Counted from the stretch's first letter, positions 27,108 through 36,245 are shown. The stretch is 64,000 bases of DNA from Phycisphaeraceae bacterium D3-23 (GCA_039555135.1 CP114179.1:1674001-1738000); one strand, 5' to 3'. Notes: generated by a model not told the origin, from the letters alone. Made by a program: numbers and translations.

Positions 27108-27860
27108 CTAGTACCAGTTACCCCAGTGGGCGTCTTGGCGGAGTTCGAAGTCGCTTCGGGGGATCACCTCGACCGAGCCGTCCACCCAGACCGCCGTCAC
27201 CGAGTCTGATTTCCCACCCCGGACATGCCCGCCCTGAATCCCGTTTTGGTCATAGATCGCGCTGGGGGGTGTGAACAGGATGTCCGACATCAGCGGGTGC
27301 CCCTCGGTGCCCGGCTCATCGATCGAGCGTGGCCAGTGGTCAAACGCCGTGATATCGCGTGTCCCACCGACACCATTGTGGGGGGTATACGACCCGACCG
27401 TGGTCTCGCGTGGGGCCCAGTAGTAGAAGGGCAGCAGTGTCAGCTGCAGACCGTTGTACTGGAGTTGGTCGGTTACCCACTGCGCGTCGTTGGAGGTGAA
27501 CACCTGGCCGGGCAGGTTCTCGCGATCGAACGGGGTATGGGGGTGTTTGTCGAAGAGCGGGCAGAACCACACGGGCGGTGCCGCGCCGTACTCGTTGAGG
27601 TCCAGCGGCATCGTGCGCGAAGCGCCCCAGGCGTTCAGGCCGATGTTGAGCTGGAAGTTGTGGTCGGGGAAGTAGCCCTTGTGTTCGACCGCGAAGCTGT
27701 TGACCGCCACACCCATCTGGTGATAGTTGGACCGGCAGACGCTGACCTTACTCGCGTACCGCGCCGACCCGAGCGCCGGTAGGAGGACCGCGATCAGCAG
27801 CGCGATGATCGAGATCACGACGAGCAGTTCGATGAGGGTGAATGCGTGAAGGCGTCGCAT
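27108..27860 (-). CDS. pseudopilin-like secreted protein (prepilin N-terminus, H-Xn-DG type)
   Basis: This 250-residue protein starts MRRLHAFTLIELLVVISIIA, a prepilin-type signal with an unusually short leader (cleavage before FTLIE) and Glu at +5. The body is of the G-protein-like pseudopilins that are abundant in Planctomycetes and Lentisphaerae. Near the C terminus, HVRGGKSDSVTAVWVDGSV resembles the H-X9-DG motif with a longer spacer, and the protein ends HWGNWY, also common in this group. GGAG lies six bases before the ATG. It is the last gene of a minus-strand series with the PEP-CTERM, FecR/LamG and sigma-factor genes. The exact role of these proteins is not known. Confidence 0.8.
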   Translation of the reverse strand: MRRLHAFTLIELLVVISIIALLIAVLLPALGSARYASKVSVCRSNYHQMGVAVNSFAVEHKGYFPDHNFQLNIGLNAWGASRTMPLDLNEYGAAPPVWFCPLFDKHPHTPFDRENLPGQVFTSNDAQWVTDQLQYNGLQLTLLPFYYWAPRETTVGSYTPHNGVGGTRDITAFDHWPRSIDEPGTEGHPLMSDILFTPPSAIYDQNGIQGGHVRGGKSDSVTAVWVDGSVEVIPRSDFELRQDAHWGNWY

Positions 27861-28021
27861 GGCCGACTCCTGAGTTAGGGTTTCTAGATCTAGGGATTCG
27901 GGGACCGCGTCAAGATCGGTCGGTCAAAATCGACCGCCCGCGACTTTGGTGCGGACGAACGATGGGTGGAAAGACCCCCGGCCGCCCCATGCCGGCCGAG
28001 GGCGAAGGAGGATGTGTGGTC

Positions 28022-28747
28022 TTACGCGCGTCGGCGGCGGGCGAGTAGCAGACCGCCCAAGCCCAGCAGCGCCAGCGAGCCGGGCTCGGGGACGTCGACC
28101 CTGACGTCATCCACGACCAGCCCGCCACCACCGCCGATGAACAGTTGGCTGTTGGAGGCGTTGAAGCCGTTGTCCGAGCCGTCCAGTGTGAAGGTCTCAT
28201 CGACCGACCCGTTGTTGCCCGCGTCGTATTGGAAGGTCGCTTGGCCCAAGCCCGAGTCCCAAATCATGGTCATCCGGTGGGTGCCGGCGATCCCGCCGGG
28301 CGTGGCAGGGTTCGAGATCGTGCCGTCATCACGCCCCTGAACCCGACCGACGTCGGGCCGCAAGACCATGGCGATATCGGAGCCAGCGGTGGGCTCACCA
28401 AAGTTGGAACCGTCCGCGTTGGCGCTGCCCATGCCCAGGAACGGGGAGTTCCAGGGAGAGGTGCCCTGCACCGTGACAACGGCACTGAACACAAAGTCGG
28501 TCGTGCTGTAGTCGGTGTCGTTGGTGCCCAGGTAGATCCGGGCCCCGTCACCCGAGGAGATCGTGAAGTTGCCGCCAGAGAAATCGGTGGTGGCCGGAGG
28601 GTTGGGGGCCAATACAAAGGGGGTGCCCAGCGCCAAATTCGGCCCGGCGGAGTTGCTGGAGAAGTCCTCTGTGAACAGCGTCGCGGCCGAGGCCAGGGAG
28701 CAGGGGACGAGCAGTGCGGTGGCACACAATAAGGTTCGAGTCATCAT
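28022..28747 (-). CDS. PEP-CTERM sorted exported protein
   Basis: The 241-residue protein begins at ATG 28747, six bases after GGAG; an in-frame TTG just upstream is too close to that box. The signal peptide ends LASAA. The body is a predicted beta-sandwich with Gly/Asn/Asp-rich loops. The C terminus is VPEPGSLALLGLGGLLLARRRRA. VPEP, a hydrophobic segment and an Arg cluster together make the recognition tag for exosortase. The exosortase at 13746-15845 is the obvious processing enzyme in this window. It lies between the FecR/LamG gene and the pseudopilin gene. Its ligand or matrix role is unknown. Confidence 0.88.
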   Translation of the reverse strand: MMTRTLLCATALLVPCSLASAATLFTEDFSSNSAGPNLALGTPFVLAPNPPATTDFSGGNFTISSGDGARIYLGTNDTDYSTTDFVFSAVVTVQGTSPWNSPFLGMGSANADGSNFGEPTAGSDIAMVLRPDVGRVQGRDDGTISNPATPGGIAGTHRMTMIWDSGLGQATFQYDAGNNGSVDETFTLDGSDNGFNASNSQLFIGGGGGLVVDDVRVDVPEPGSLALLGLGGLLLARRRRA

Positions 28748-28849
28748 CAAAGTCTCCTCAAAGAAAGGGAAGTTGGGCGTGAACGCTCACGCCCGGGAAA
28801 ATGAAAACCATCGCACGCCCGCAGACGTGTCCGATGGGTCAACAACGCT

Positions 28850-30673
28850 TCATGGGCCGGCCCCCGCTCCTTGTGCCCCGGCCTGGTAGAGGTCGCGGAC
28901 CTGGCGTTGGGACAGGACTCGGTCAAAGATCGCCAGGTCGTCGAAGTCGCCCCGGTACCCGCCCTGCTGCTCGCCGTCCCCGCCGTCGGGCAGGATGGTC
29001 CGGGCGGTGGAGGCGATCAGCAGTTCGGTGCCGTCTCGTAGCAGGAGGCCGGGGACCTCGACGGGCGCGGCGTCGGGCTCGCCATCGACATACAGACGCA
29101 GCTCGCCCCGGTCGGTGGCGGTGACGACGACGTGGTGCCAGCGGCCGGGCGTGAGCCGGGTCTGCCCGAACTGGGAGGTGCGGGTGCCGCGTGTGGCGTC
29201 CTCGTGCTGATAGCCGGTCGAGGTGGTAAAAACATAGTGCTGCAGCCGGCCGTCCGGGGTGATCGACACCTGGTACATGACGTCGATCAGCGGCCCGTCC
29301 GCGCCGGTGCGGAGGAAGACGCACTGACGCTGGCCGTGCTCGCCCGGCCTGACCCAGAAGGCATACGTGTAGGCCCCCACGGGCACGCGCCCCTCGGGCG
29401 GGTCGGGGAGTCGGGCGCTGCCGCCCCGCCCGGAACCGAAGCCGATCGCGTACGGGTTGGTGCTGCGCCCCGGCGACTGCGCGTCAAACCCGGGGACACG
29501 GCGGTCCACCCGGTTGAGGTACTGACCCGTCCAACCACTTTCCCCGGCGACACTTTGCGGCGTCGCGTCGGATCGGCTTTCGGCAAAACGGAAGAAGCCG
29601 ACGGGGTCGATCTCACGCACCGCCAGCTCGTAGCGCGACGGCAGCTCCCGGACGAATGGCCGGTCGGGCGTGGCCGCCACCGGGTCGCGTCCCGCGCCGA
29701 TGGCAAGGGTCGTGTTTTCTGCAACATTTCTCGGCCGTTCCGCGATCGCCCCCTGGGCCGAGGCCACACGCTGATAGCCCACTTCCCCTGTGAAGACATG
29801 GAGCAGCATCGCGTCGCTGCGTGGCGGCAGGTCTAGACCAAACGCGCTGCCCTGCGCCGTCACCCGGGTATGGGCCGTCACAACCTCAAAACGTTCGCCG
29901 GAGGCGGGCACGACTGCCGAGAAGCGGCCATCGACCCACTGCATGGTGCGTGGACCCGTCGGCTGGAAGGTCGCGGGGCCCTCGATCAGCACTTCCGTGC
30001 CGTCGTCAAAGACCAACTCGGCAAACCCCTCGTGCAGGATGACCGTCTGCCCGCTCTGAAGCCGAGCGCCGGCCGCCATCGCCCCCTCCCACCGGGCCCC
30101 GGCCGATGCCTTGACGCGAGCGACATAGACCGGCCGCTCTGACGGGGAGGTCTCTTTGGGGTCCTCTCGCTGCACAGTCGGGGAGAAAGCCGGCGGGGCC
30201 GCCCCCCCGCGCGGCCAGCCGATCCAGGCGATCAGCCCCAAAACCGCCGCCATCCCGAGCCAAACGAGGGCATTGGGGATGACCAGTGGGTTGCGTGGGT
30301 GACCGCTGGCCTGCTGCCGTGCCCGGAATGCGTCACGACGGGACTGCTGCTTCGCGGCACGGTTACGCCGGGCGATCTCGGCCGTCCGGTCGACCGGGCC
30401 GGTTTCCTCGGCCGAGTCCAGCGCCGACAGGATCGAGAAGAAGTCGTCGGACTGGTCGTCCTCGACTTCGACCAACTGGTCGGTCGCGTTGCCGAAGGCC
30501 TCGCGCATCGCCGCGGCATGGTCGGTCACGGTGGCGAAGAGTTTGCGCGACGCGGACGAACGATTCAGTTCATGTTCCAGCTCGGCGAGTTGCTCGGCAT
30601 CCAGTTCGCCAAGAAGGTAGGCGTCGGCCAGGGCGATCAGTCGCTCGGCCGCTATCGGGGTGGGTTCGCTCAT
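28850..30673 (-). CDS. FecR/LamG-domain membrane protein, partner of adjacent sigma factor
   Basis: The ATG at 30673 overlaps the sigma-factor stop (ATGA), so translation is coupled. The 607-residue protein has an N-terminal anti-sigma-like helical region (LADAYLLGELDAEQLAELEHEL) and one membrane segment (NALVWLGMAAVLGLIAWIGW, about 130-150). A FecR-type domain follows at about 205-290 (GARLQSGQTVILHEGFAELVF, FEVVTAHTRVTAQGSAF), then a C-terminal LamG/concanavalin-like domain at about 410-600 (YTYAFWVRPGEHGQRQCVFL; DDLAIFDRVLSQRQVRDLYQ). This matches sigma-regulator proteins of Planctomycetes, in which an external glycan-binding-like domain is joined to a cytoplasmic regulator. The ligand is unknown. 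Confidence 0.85.
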   Translation of the reverse strand: MSEPTPIAAERLIALADAYLLGELDAEQLAELEHELNRSSASRKLFATVTDHAAAMREAFGNATDQLVEVEDDQSDDFFSILSALDSAEETGPVDRTAEIARRNRAAKQQSRRDAFRARQQASGHPRNPLVIPNALVWLGMAAVLGLIAWIGWPRGGAAPPAFSPTVQREDPKETSPSERPVYVARVKASAGARWEGAMAAGARLQSGQTVILHEGFAELVFDDGTEVLIEGPATFQPTGPRTMQWVDGRFSAVVPASGERFEVVTAHTRVTAQGSAFGLDLPPRSDAMLLHVFTGEVGYQRVASAQGAIAERPRNVAENTTLAIGAGRDPVAATPDRPFVRELPSRYELAVREIDPVGFFRFAESRSDATPQSVAGESGWTGQYLNRVDRRVPGFDAQSPGRSTNPYAIGFGSGRGGSARLPDPPEGRVPVGAYTYAFWVRPGEHGQRQCVFLRTGADGPLIDVMYQVSITPDGRLQHYVFTTSTGYQHEDATRGTRTSQFGQTRLTPGRWHHVVVTATDRGELRLYVDGEPDAAPVEVPGLLLRDGTELLIASTARTILPDGGDGEQQGGYRGDFDDLAIFDRVLSQRQVRDLYQAGAQGAGAGP

Positions 30674-31197
30674 GCGCCACCCCCCTGCCGGCTCAGCCGG
30701 CTGCGCACACACTTGGCCAACGCGGCGTGGGCGCGGGTGATCGCCTTGTAGACGGTCTCGGTGCGCTTGCCGAGCTGCTCGGCGATCTGGCCGGACTTGA
30801 GCCCCTGCCCGTAGCGCAGCTCGACGACCTCACGGGCGGTGCCCGTGAGCTCCGCGATGCAGTGGCGCAGCGCCTCGGCGCGGTCGCTGGCGTCGTCGCT
30901 CGCGCGGGCCGACCACTCCTGCTCAAGGTGGTCCAAGACCTCCGGGCTCAGGAGTTGGGCGTGCCGCTTGCGGTTACGCCGGAGCTCCAACCCACGCAGG
31001 CGGATCGCTTGGCGAAGCCAGCGGTCGAGGTGCGCCTTGTCGTGGATCTGCTCGCACTTGCGCACCGCCGCGAGGGAGACATCCTGGAACACGTCCTCGG
31101 CCGCGTGCTGGTCGCCCACCACGACCCAGGCGTACCCGATCAGGCGGGAACGCTCCTTGAGCAGGGTCGAAACAACGGTGTCGGGGCTGATGGGCAA
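30670..31197 (-). CDS. ECF-like RNA polymerase sigma factor (planctomycete/verrucomicrobial type)
   Basis: This 175-residue factor has region 2 at about residues 10-80 (RLIGYAWVVVGDQHAAEDVF for the core-binding/-10 part, HLDRWLRQAIRLRGLELRR) and region 4 at about 120-170 (TGTAREVVELRYGQGLKSGQ, IAEQLGKRTETVYKAITRAH). The start is TTG at 31197, supported by AAGGAG five bases upstream. Its stop overlaps the start of the FecR/LamG protein, so the two likely form a signal-responsive pair. The PEP-CTERM and pseudopilin genes downstream may be part of its output. Confidence 0.88.
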   Translation of the reverse strand: MPISPDTVVSTLLKERSRLIGYAWVVVGDQHAAEDVFQDVSLAAVRKCEQIHDKAHLDRWLRQAIRLRGLELRRNRKRHAQLLSPEVLDHLEQEWSARASDDASDRAEALRHCIAELTGTAREVVELRYGQGLKSGQIAEQLGKRTETVYKAITRAHAALAKCVRSRLSRQGGGA

Positions 31198-31412
31198 GGG
31201 AACTCCTTCATCTATCTAACTGCACGGGCGGCGCGAATCAGGACACGGGATTTTCAAAGAATGACAGGTCGTCCAAAAATCGCTGAAAAAAACGATATCT
31301 CACTGTTTTTGAATCCACTGCTCTCGCCTTGGCGAAACCCCACCCGCAGACCGAGCAGGGCCCGCCCGGCTGCGAAACCTGACCCCCCACCCCTCCCCCC
31401 AAGGATCGAACC

Positions 31413-32363
31413 ATGACACGCCTGACCCGCAATCTCCTCTTCGCCCTCCCTGCCCTGGGCTTCACCTTCGCTTCGCCCGCGCTGGCCGGCGACTGCCATC
31501 GCGGCTGCGACCGTGACGCGGCGCCCCTTGAGGCCGTGACCGCCGACATGGACATCGTTGATACCGCCGTCGCCGCCGGCTCGTTCGAGACACTGGCCGC
31601 GTTGCTCGAAGCGGCCGACCTGGTTGAAGCGCTGCAAGGCGACGGCCCGTTCACCGTCTTCGCGCCGACCGACGCGGCGTTTGCCGAGCTGCCCGAAGAA
31701 ACCGTCGCGTTCCTGCTCGACCCCGAGAACAAGCACATCCTCCAGCAGGTGCTGCTTTATCACGTCGTGCCCGGCTCGCTTGACGCCGAGGACGTTGTCG
31801 AGGCCGACAAGCTCGTCACGCTCAACGGCCAGAAGCTCGACCTCACGACCGACGGCAGCGTCATGGTCGACGACGCAAACGTCACGGCGACCGACATCGG
31901 CTGCACCAACGGCGTGATCCATGTGATCGACAAGGTCATGGTGCCCAACACCCAAGACCTGATCGGCACGGCCGTCGCCGCCGGCTCGTTCGAGACGCTC
32001 GCTGCGGCGCTCGACGCGGCGGGGCTGATCGAGGCGCTCCAGGGCGAAGGCCCGTTCACCGTGTTCGCGCCGACCGATGAGGCGTTCGCCGCGCTGCCCG
32101 AAGGCGTTGTCGCCGACCTGCTCAAGCCGGAGAACAAGGACCAGCTCGTCGCGGTATTGACGTACCACGTCGTGGCGGGCCGGGTCTACGCGGTCGACGC
32201 GATCGCGGCTGAGCACGCCGAGACGCTGCAGGGCTCGAACATCACGATCGAGCACCGCGACGGCCACGTGTTTATCAACGACGCCCGGGTCGTGAGCGCC
32301 GACGTCGACGCGACCAACGGCGTGATCCACGTGATCGACAAGGTGATCCTGCCCGGCGAGTAA
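31413..32363 (+). CDS. exported protein with two fasciclin (FAS1) domains
   Basis: This 316-residue protein has signal peptide MTRLTRNLLFALPALGFTFA ending near SPALA. It carries two tandem FAS1 domains at about residues 47-178 and 180-314. Both keep the H1 motif (GPFTVFAPTDAAFAELP; GPFTVFAPTDEAFAALP), the YHVV block and the H2 motif (NGVIHVIDKVMVP; NGVIHVIDKVILP). The two repeats begin with the same AVAAGSFETLAA phrase, so they come from a fairly recent duplication. A short Cys-containing linker (GDCHRGCDRD) precedes the first domain. FAS1 proteins mediate surface adhesion. AAGGA lies seven bases before the ATG. Confidence 0.93.
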   Translation: MTRLTRNLLFALPALGFTFASPALAGDCHRGCDRDAAPLEAVTADMDIVDTAVAAGSFETLAALLEAADLVEALQGDGPFTVFAPTDAAFAELPEETVAFLLDPENKHILQQVLLYHVVPGSLDAEDVVEADKLVTLNGQKLDLTTDGSVMVDDANVTATDIGCTNGVIHVIDKVMVPNTQDLIGTAVAAGSFETLAAALDAAGLIEALQGEGPFTVFAPTDEAFAALPEGVVADLLKPENKDQLVAVLTYHVVAGRVYAVDAIAAEHAETLQGSNITIEHRDGHVFINDARVVSADVDATNGVIHVIDKVILPGE

Positions 32364-32411
32364 CCACCCATGATTGGCCGCGCGGCTCCGAAAGGGGCCG
32401 GGTGGCTTTTT
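32364..32411 (+). terminator. intrinsic terminator after the FAS1 gene
   Basis: CCACCC (32364-32369) pairs with GGGTGG (32400-32405) around an inner GC-rich hairpin with a GAAA loop. CTTTTT follows. It starts directly after the stop codon. Confidence 0.65.
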
Positions 32412-32560
32412 GTCCGGGCGTGCGATCCGGTTGTACCCCCCCGCCGATCGTGCGTCCGGATTTTGTGATGACGGCGTTCGCTGCATACAGCTTGACACCC
32501 GTGAAGCGAGGCCCGAGCATACGGGCCCTCGGGGGGGTATCCCGAGACCGAGCCCGTGTC

Positions 32561-33115
32561 ATGTCGCAATCAACAGGCCTGCTCGCACGCATCGCGTCGG
32601 GCGACGAATCCGCGGTCGCCGAGGTGCTCGACACTTACGGCGGCTTGGTGTGGTCGATCGCGCGTCGGTCGTTCCGCGACAGGGCCGAGGCCGAGGACGC
32701 CGTGCAGGACGCCTTTATCGCCGTGTGGAAGGGCGCGTCGAAGTACGACCCCGCCGTCGCGAGCGAGTCGACCTTCATCGCGATGATCGCGCGTCGCCGC
32801 GTGATCGACCGTGTGCGCAAGCAGGGCCGACGCCCGCAGACCCAGCCGCTCGAACCGATGCACGAGCCCGGCGACGAGTCGGTCCAGCAGGCCGAGGTCA
32901 GCGAGGAATCGCAACGCGTGCTCGCCGTGATCGATGCGCTCGACCCGCCCCAGCCCGAGGTGATCCGTCAGTCGCTGATGGAAGGGCTCACCCACGCGCA
33001 GATCGCCGAGAAGCTCTCGCTGCCGCTGGGCACGGTCAAGACACACATCCGCCGCGGGCTGATCAAGGTGCGTGCCGCGCTGGGCGTCCAACAAGGAAGC
33101 GGGGTGCCGGCATGA
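32561..33115 (+). CDS. ECF sigma factor
   Basis: The ATG at 32561 gives 184 residues; an ATG further upstream would add an unsupported N terminus. Region 2 is at about 25-90 (YGGLVWSIARRSFRDRAEAE, DAVQDAFIAVWKG). Region 4 is at about 130-178 (DPPQPEVIRQSLMEGLTHAQ, IAEKLSLPLGTVKTHIRRGL). This is a SigK-like ECF pattern. Its stop overlaps the start of the next gene (ATGA), which encodes an RskA-type anti-sigma factor, so it is held inactive at the membrane until a signal arrives. The signal is unknown. The FAS1 gene upstream is separated by a terminator but is a plausible target, as in other SigK/fasciclin neighbourhoods. Confidence 0.9.
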   Translation: MSQSTGLLARIASGDESAVAEVLDTYGGLVWSIARRSFRDRAEAEDAVQDAFIAVWKGASKYDPAVASESTFIAMIARRRVIDRVRKQGRRPQTQPLEPMHEPGDESVQQAEVSEESQRVLAVIDALDPPQPEVIRQSLMEGLTHAQIAEKLSLPLGTVKTHIRRGLIKVRAALGVQQGSGVPA

Positions 33116-33954
33116 CCGACACGCCACGCCCCACCCCCGAACAGATCGAAGACCTCCTCGCCCTGCGCGCGACGCAGGGCCTCGATGCTGAGCAGCAACA
33201 GCAGTACGACCAACGCATCGCGCAAGACCCCGCGATCGCGCAGCAGGCCGAGGCGTTTGAAATCGCCGCGGCGTCGGCCACCGTCGCGCTCGGCAGCGCA
33301 TCGCGAACCGAAGCACTCCCGGACGGCCTGCGACAGCGATTGGCCACCGATGCGGCCCAGCACGTCGGACGCGCGACCCAGCCCGAACTGAAACTCGCGG
33401 GCTCCGCCGCCGCGCCACCTACAACGCCATCGCGCTCGTCGCTCTTGGGTCCGCAGGCCATCGGCTGGTACGTCGCCATCGCCGCGCTGCTCGGCCTCGC
33501 CTTCGTCTTGTTCAGCCCCGCGCCCGAAACGCAGACCGACCCCGACCCCACCCCGACGCAGCAGTACGCCCAGCTCGCCGACGACCCCACCACCGTCGCC
33601 GCAAGCTGGGGCTTCAACGCCGCCGACGGCGACACGCGCTTCGCCAACGTCGTCGGCGAAGTCATCTTCAACGCCGACCAGCAGGCCGGCTACATGAAAC
33701 TCACCGGGCTGCCCGTCAACGACCCGACGAAAGAGCAGTACCAGCTCTGGATCGTCGACGCGGCACGCGCCGGCCAGACCACCGACCGCATCGACGGCGG
33801 CGTCTTTGATGTCTCCGGCACCGGCGAAGTCATCATCCCCGTCACCGCCGCGATCCGCGCCGACCAGCCCGTCGTCTTCGCCATCACCGTCGAAAAACCC
33901 GGCGGCGTGGTCGTGTCCAAGGGCCCGCTGCAGGTCGTCGCCGCGGTGGAGTAG
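33112..33954 (+). CDS. RskA-type anti-sigma factor
   Basis: This 280-residue protein has an N-terminal cytoplasmic sigma-binding region (EQIEDLLALRATQGLDAEQQ), one membrane segment at about 123-141 (AIGWYVAIAALLGLAFVLF), and an extracytoplasmic RskA C-terminal domain (YMKLTGLPVNDPTKEQYQLW, GGVFDVSGTGEVIIPV, FAITVEKPGGVVVSKGPLQV). Its ATGA overlap with the sigma-factor gene indicates coupled translation. It should sequester that sigma factor and release it on proteolysis. Confidence 0.92.
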   Translation: MTDTPRPTPEQIEDLLALRATQGLDAEQQQQYDQRIAQDPAIAQQAEAFEIAAASATVALGSASRTEALPDGLRQRLATDAAQHVGRATQPELKLAGSAAAPPTTPSRSSLLGPQAIGWYVAIAALLGLAFVLFSPAPETQTDPDPTPTQQYAQLADDPTTVAASWGFNAADGDTRFANVVGEVIFNADQQAGYMKLTGLPVNDPTKEQYQLWIVDAARAGQTTDRIDGGVFDVSGTGEVIIPVTAAIRADQPVVFAITVEKPGGVVVSKGPLQVVAAVE

Positions 33955-33985
33955 TTACCTCGCCACATGCTGATCTTCGGAAACA

Positions 33986-34054
33986 GCCGCACTGCTACGC
34001 AGTGCCGGTGCCTCATCAACCAACTGTTCTCCCGGCACTGCGTAGCAGTGCGGC
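33986..34054. terminator. long perfect inverted repeat between convergent genes
   Basis: GCCGCACTGCTACGCAGTGC plus CGG (from 33986) is mirrored by CCG plus GCACTGCGTAGCAGTGCGGC (to 34054), with about 24 bases of loop. The arms are essentially perfect over 22-23 bp, and each contains an inner palindrome. It sits between the anti-sigma gene and a convergent lipoprotein gene, so it may act as a bidirectional terminator. It also resembles a dispersed palindromic element. Confidence 0.6.
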
Positions 34055-34093
34055 GATTGATCCAGCTGCGACAAGAATGTCTGCCCCACGGCT

Positions 34094-36187
34094 CTACTCC
34101 GGCACCCCATTCAGCGTGTACCACACCTCGCCCGACCAGATCGCCTGGCCGCGCTCGGAGACCGGGTCGGTGCGCAGGTGCACGACGTAGCCGGGCCTGA
34201 GGCCGGGGATCGTCAGCCGGACCGACCGCCCGTCGTCCGACGCGACCGCGCGGGTCACCCGTACGGACTGCGTGTCGATCTTCGGGCCGCCGTAGCCGCG
34301 CGTCGCGCGATACGTCCACTGCGACACGCGGTAGCCCGACAGCGCCTCCAGCGTCCGCTGCGAAACGGGCTGCGTGAACGTCAGCACAAACCCATCCGGC
34401 GTCGCGCTCATCGACAGGATCTCGAACACGTCCTCGCCTGTCGGTGTCAGGCGCTCGAGCCCCTGGTATGTCGGCCGATTACGCGCATCGTTCCAGTACC
34501 ACGTCGAGGCATGACGACCCCCGATCCCGCCGACGTAGAGCGAGCCGTCGGGCCCAAAGAAAATCCGGTTCGGCCCGGCTTCCAACCCCTGCGTGAATCG
34601 CATCGCGCAGCCCTGCCACACGCCGTTGACCTCTTCGAGGAAGACGCGGTTAATGCCGCCGTAGCGCATGTCGGGCAGCGCAAGCTGGCCTTCGAACGTG
34701 TGCCCATCCGGGAACAGCAGCGGCTGCGTCGGCGAGTTGCCGATCTCGTCCTGGGGCAGCAGCACCGCCGCCTGGGTGACGACGCCCGTCTCGCGGTCCT
34801 CGGGCTGGTATGGCGAAGCGTACGCATGGGGCGGGTCGTGCGGCTGGTAGAAGCCGTAGAAGTGGCCTTCCTGCACGTGGTTCAATTCGTTGGCCGGGGT
34901 CCACTCGCCCTGGTTGTCGATGACGAAGGCCTCGCCCGTCGCGTTGAGCCCGATGCCGTTGGGCGTGCGGTGGCCGCCGGTGAGCGGCGTGATGTTTTCA
35001 CCGGCGGGCTTGGACAGGTCCACCAGCCACACCGAGCCGTGGTTGGGCGGGTTGCGCATCAGCCCGAGCCCGGTGCCGCGGCCGATGTAGAAAAACCCCG
35101 GGTGGTCCGGCGTCGGGCCGGGGATGTGCGGCAGCCCCGCCGAGATCTGGTGGAAGTCGTTGGTCTCCCAGCCCGTCGCGACAACATCCTTAGCCCATAC
35201 ATCATCCGCTTCGTTGTAGGTAAACCGCGAGACCTCGCTGCGCTGCGAGATGTAGATCACATCATCGAGAATGCACATGCCCGAGGGCTCGTACAAACCC
35301 TCCGCGATCTTCTCGCCAATGATGTCGTCGCGGTCCTCGGCCGTGGGGTTGGTCAAGAGCCAGAGCTCCCCGTTGGGCTCCTCGGTCGGGCGCGGGGCCC
35401 GCAGCGTCTCGGCATCAAACCGCGCGACCACCAGTCGGCCGTCCGACAACATACCTAGCGCGCCGACAGGCATCGGCATCCCCTGGGGCCGGATGTTCGT
35501 CAGCCGATAGCCCGGGTGGACGCCGGTGAGTTTCTTGCCCAGCCCGGGCCGTTCGTCGCCGGTCGTGAGCTGCTTGTGCCCGGCCTGTGTCGGCCGAAAA
35601 TAGAAGGCCGGAGCGCGGAGCATGTCGGCGTCGATCGCGCTGCCTGCGAGGTCGTTGTCGCCGGGCAGACTCCACACGATTTCGAGCGGGACGTCCTCCT
35701 GCTCCTTGACCCACTGCAAGACCCGCAACTGATGCCAGCCCGTCTCAAGCCGGATGCTGTCCTTCGCCGTCGATCGGTCATCGAGCTGGATGCGATGCGC
35801 GGCCTCGGTCTGGGCGCGGATCATGTAGACCCCGGCCGTCTCGATGTGAATCCAGCCCGTGTACTCGGCGATGAAGTAGTCGCTGATCGGCTCGCCATCC
35901 TCGGGCGTCAGCCAGCCCTCCTCGCCCGTCACCTGCGCGGCCGGAAGTGTCACATCGACGTTGGGCGACTGCCCGGGCTGCAGCGGCCGGGTGGGGTCGT
36001 AGTCCGCGCCGATGTCGTACAGCCGAAGCCGAAGCCCGGGCTCGGTGTCCAGCCCGCCCGTGTCAGGCCCGTCCGCGACGGCCGCCGGCTCATCCGCCAC
36101 CGCCGATGTGTCCGACTGACACCCCCAAAGCGCGACGCACGACACCGAGAACAACACCGTCAACGGCAGGTAGTCCAACAATCGCAT
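34094..36187 (-). CDS. lipoprotein with PA14-like domain and beta-propeller (sugar dehydrogenase-like)
   Basis: The 697-residue protein has a lipoprotein signal (VSCVALWGC). A PA14-like segment follows at about 60-190 (DYFIAEYTGWIHIETAGVYM, RIQLDDRSTAKDSIRLETGW). A long beta-propeller region at about 220-580 carries GALGMLSDGRLVVARFD, GLYEPSGMCILDDVIYISQR, GHRTPNGIGLNATGEAFV and RIFFGPDGSLYVGGIGG, as in glucose/sorbosone dehydrogenase-like proteins. The C-terminal 90 residues look like an Ig-like or Big domain. PQQ binding cannot be confirmed by eye. GGAG lies seven bases before the ATG. It is convergent with the anti-sigma gene and divergent from ilvE. Confidence 0.8.
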   Translation of the reverse strand: MRLLDYLPLTVLFSVSCVALWGCQSDTSAVADEPAAVADGPDTGGLDTEPGLRLRLYDIGADYDPTRPLQPGQSPNVDVTLPAAQVTGEEGWLTPEDGEPISDYFIAEYTGWIHIETAGVYMIRAQTEAAHRIQLDDRSTAKDSIRLETGWHQLRVLQWVKEQEDVPLEIVWSLPGDNDLAGSAIDADMLRAPAFYFRPTQAGHKQLTTGDERPGLGKKLTGVHPGYRLTNIRPQGMPMPVGALGMLSDGRLVVARFDAETLRAPRPTEEPNGELWLLTNPTAEDRDDIIGEKIAEGLYEPSGMCILDDVIYISQRSEVSRFTYNEADDVWAKDVVATGWETNDFHQISAGLPHIPGPTPDHPGFFYIGRGTGLGLMRNPPNHGSVWLVDLSKPAGENITPLTGGHRTPNGIGLNATGEAFVIDNQGEWTPANELNHVQEGHFYGFYQPHDPPHAYASPYQPEDRETGVVTQAAVLLPQDEIGNSPTQPLLFPDGHTFEGQLALPDMRYGGINRVFLEEVNGVWQGCAMRFTQGLEAGPNRIFFGPDGSLYVGGIGGRHASTWYWNDARNRPTYQGLERLTPTGEDVFEILSMSATPDGFVLTFTQPVSQRTLEALSGYRVSQWTYRATRGYGGPKIDTQSVRVTRAVASDDGRSVRLTIPGLRPGYVVHLRTDPVSERGQAIWSGEVWYTLNGVPE

Positions 36188-36239
36188 GCGATCGCTCCAT
36201 GTCTCAAGAAGTAACGGGCCGGACGACCAACCCTCGGGC

Positions 36240-36245
36240 TATAAT
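36240..36245 (+). promoter_or_regulatory. -10 element of ilvE
   Basis: TATAAT lies about 31 bases before the chosen TTG start. No consensus -35 is found at 17-18 bases. Its position rules against translation starting at the ATG at 36199. Confidence 0.5.
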
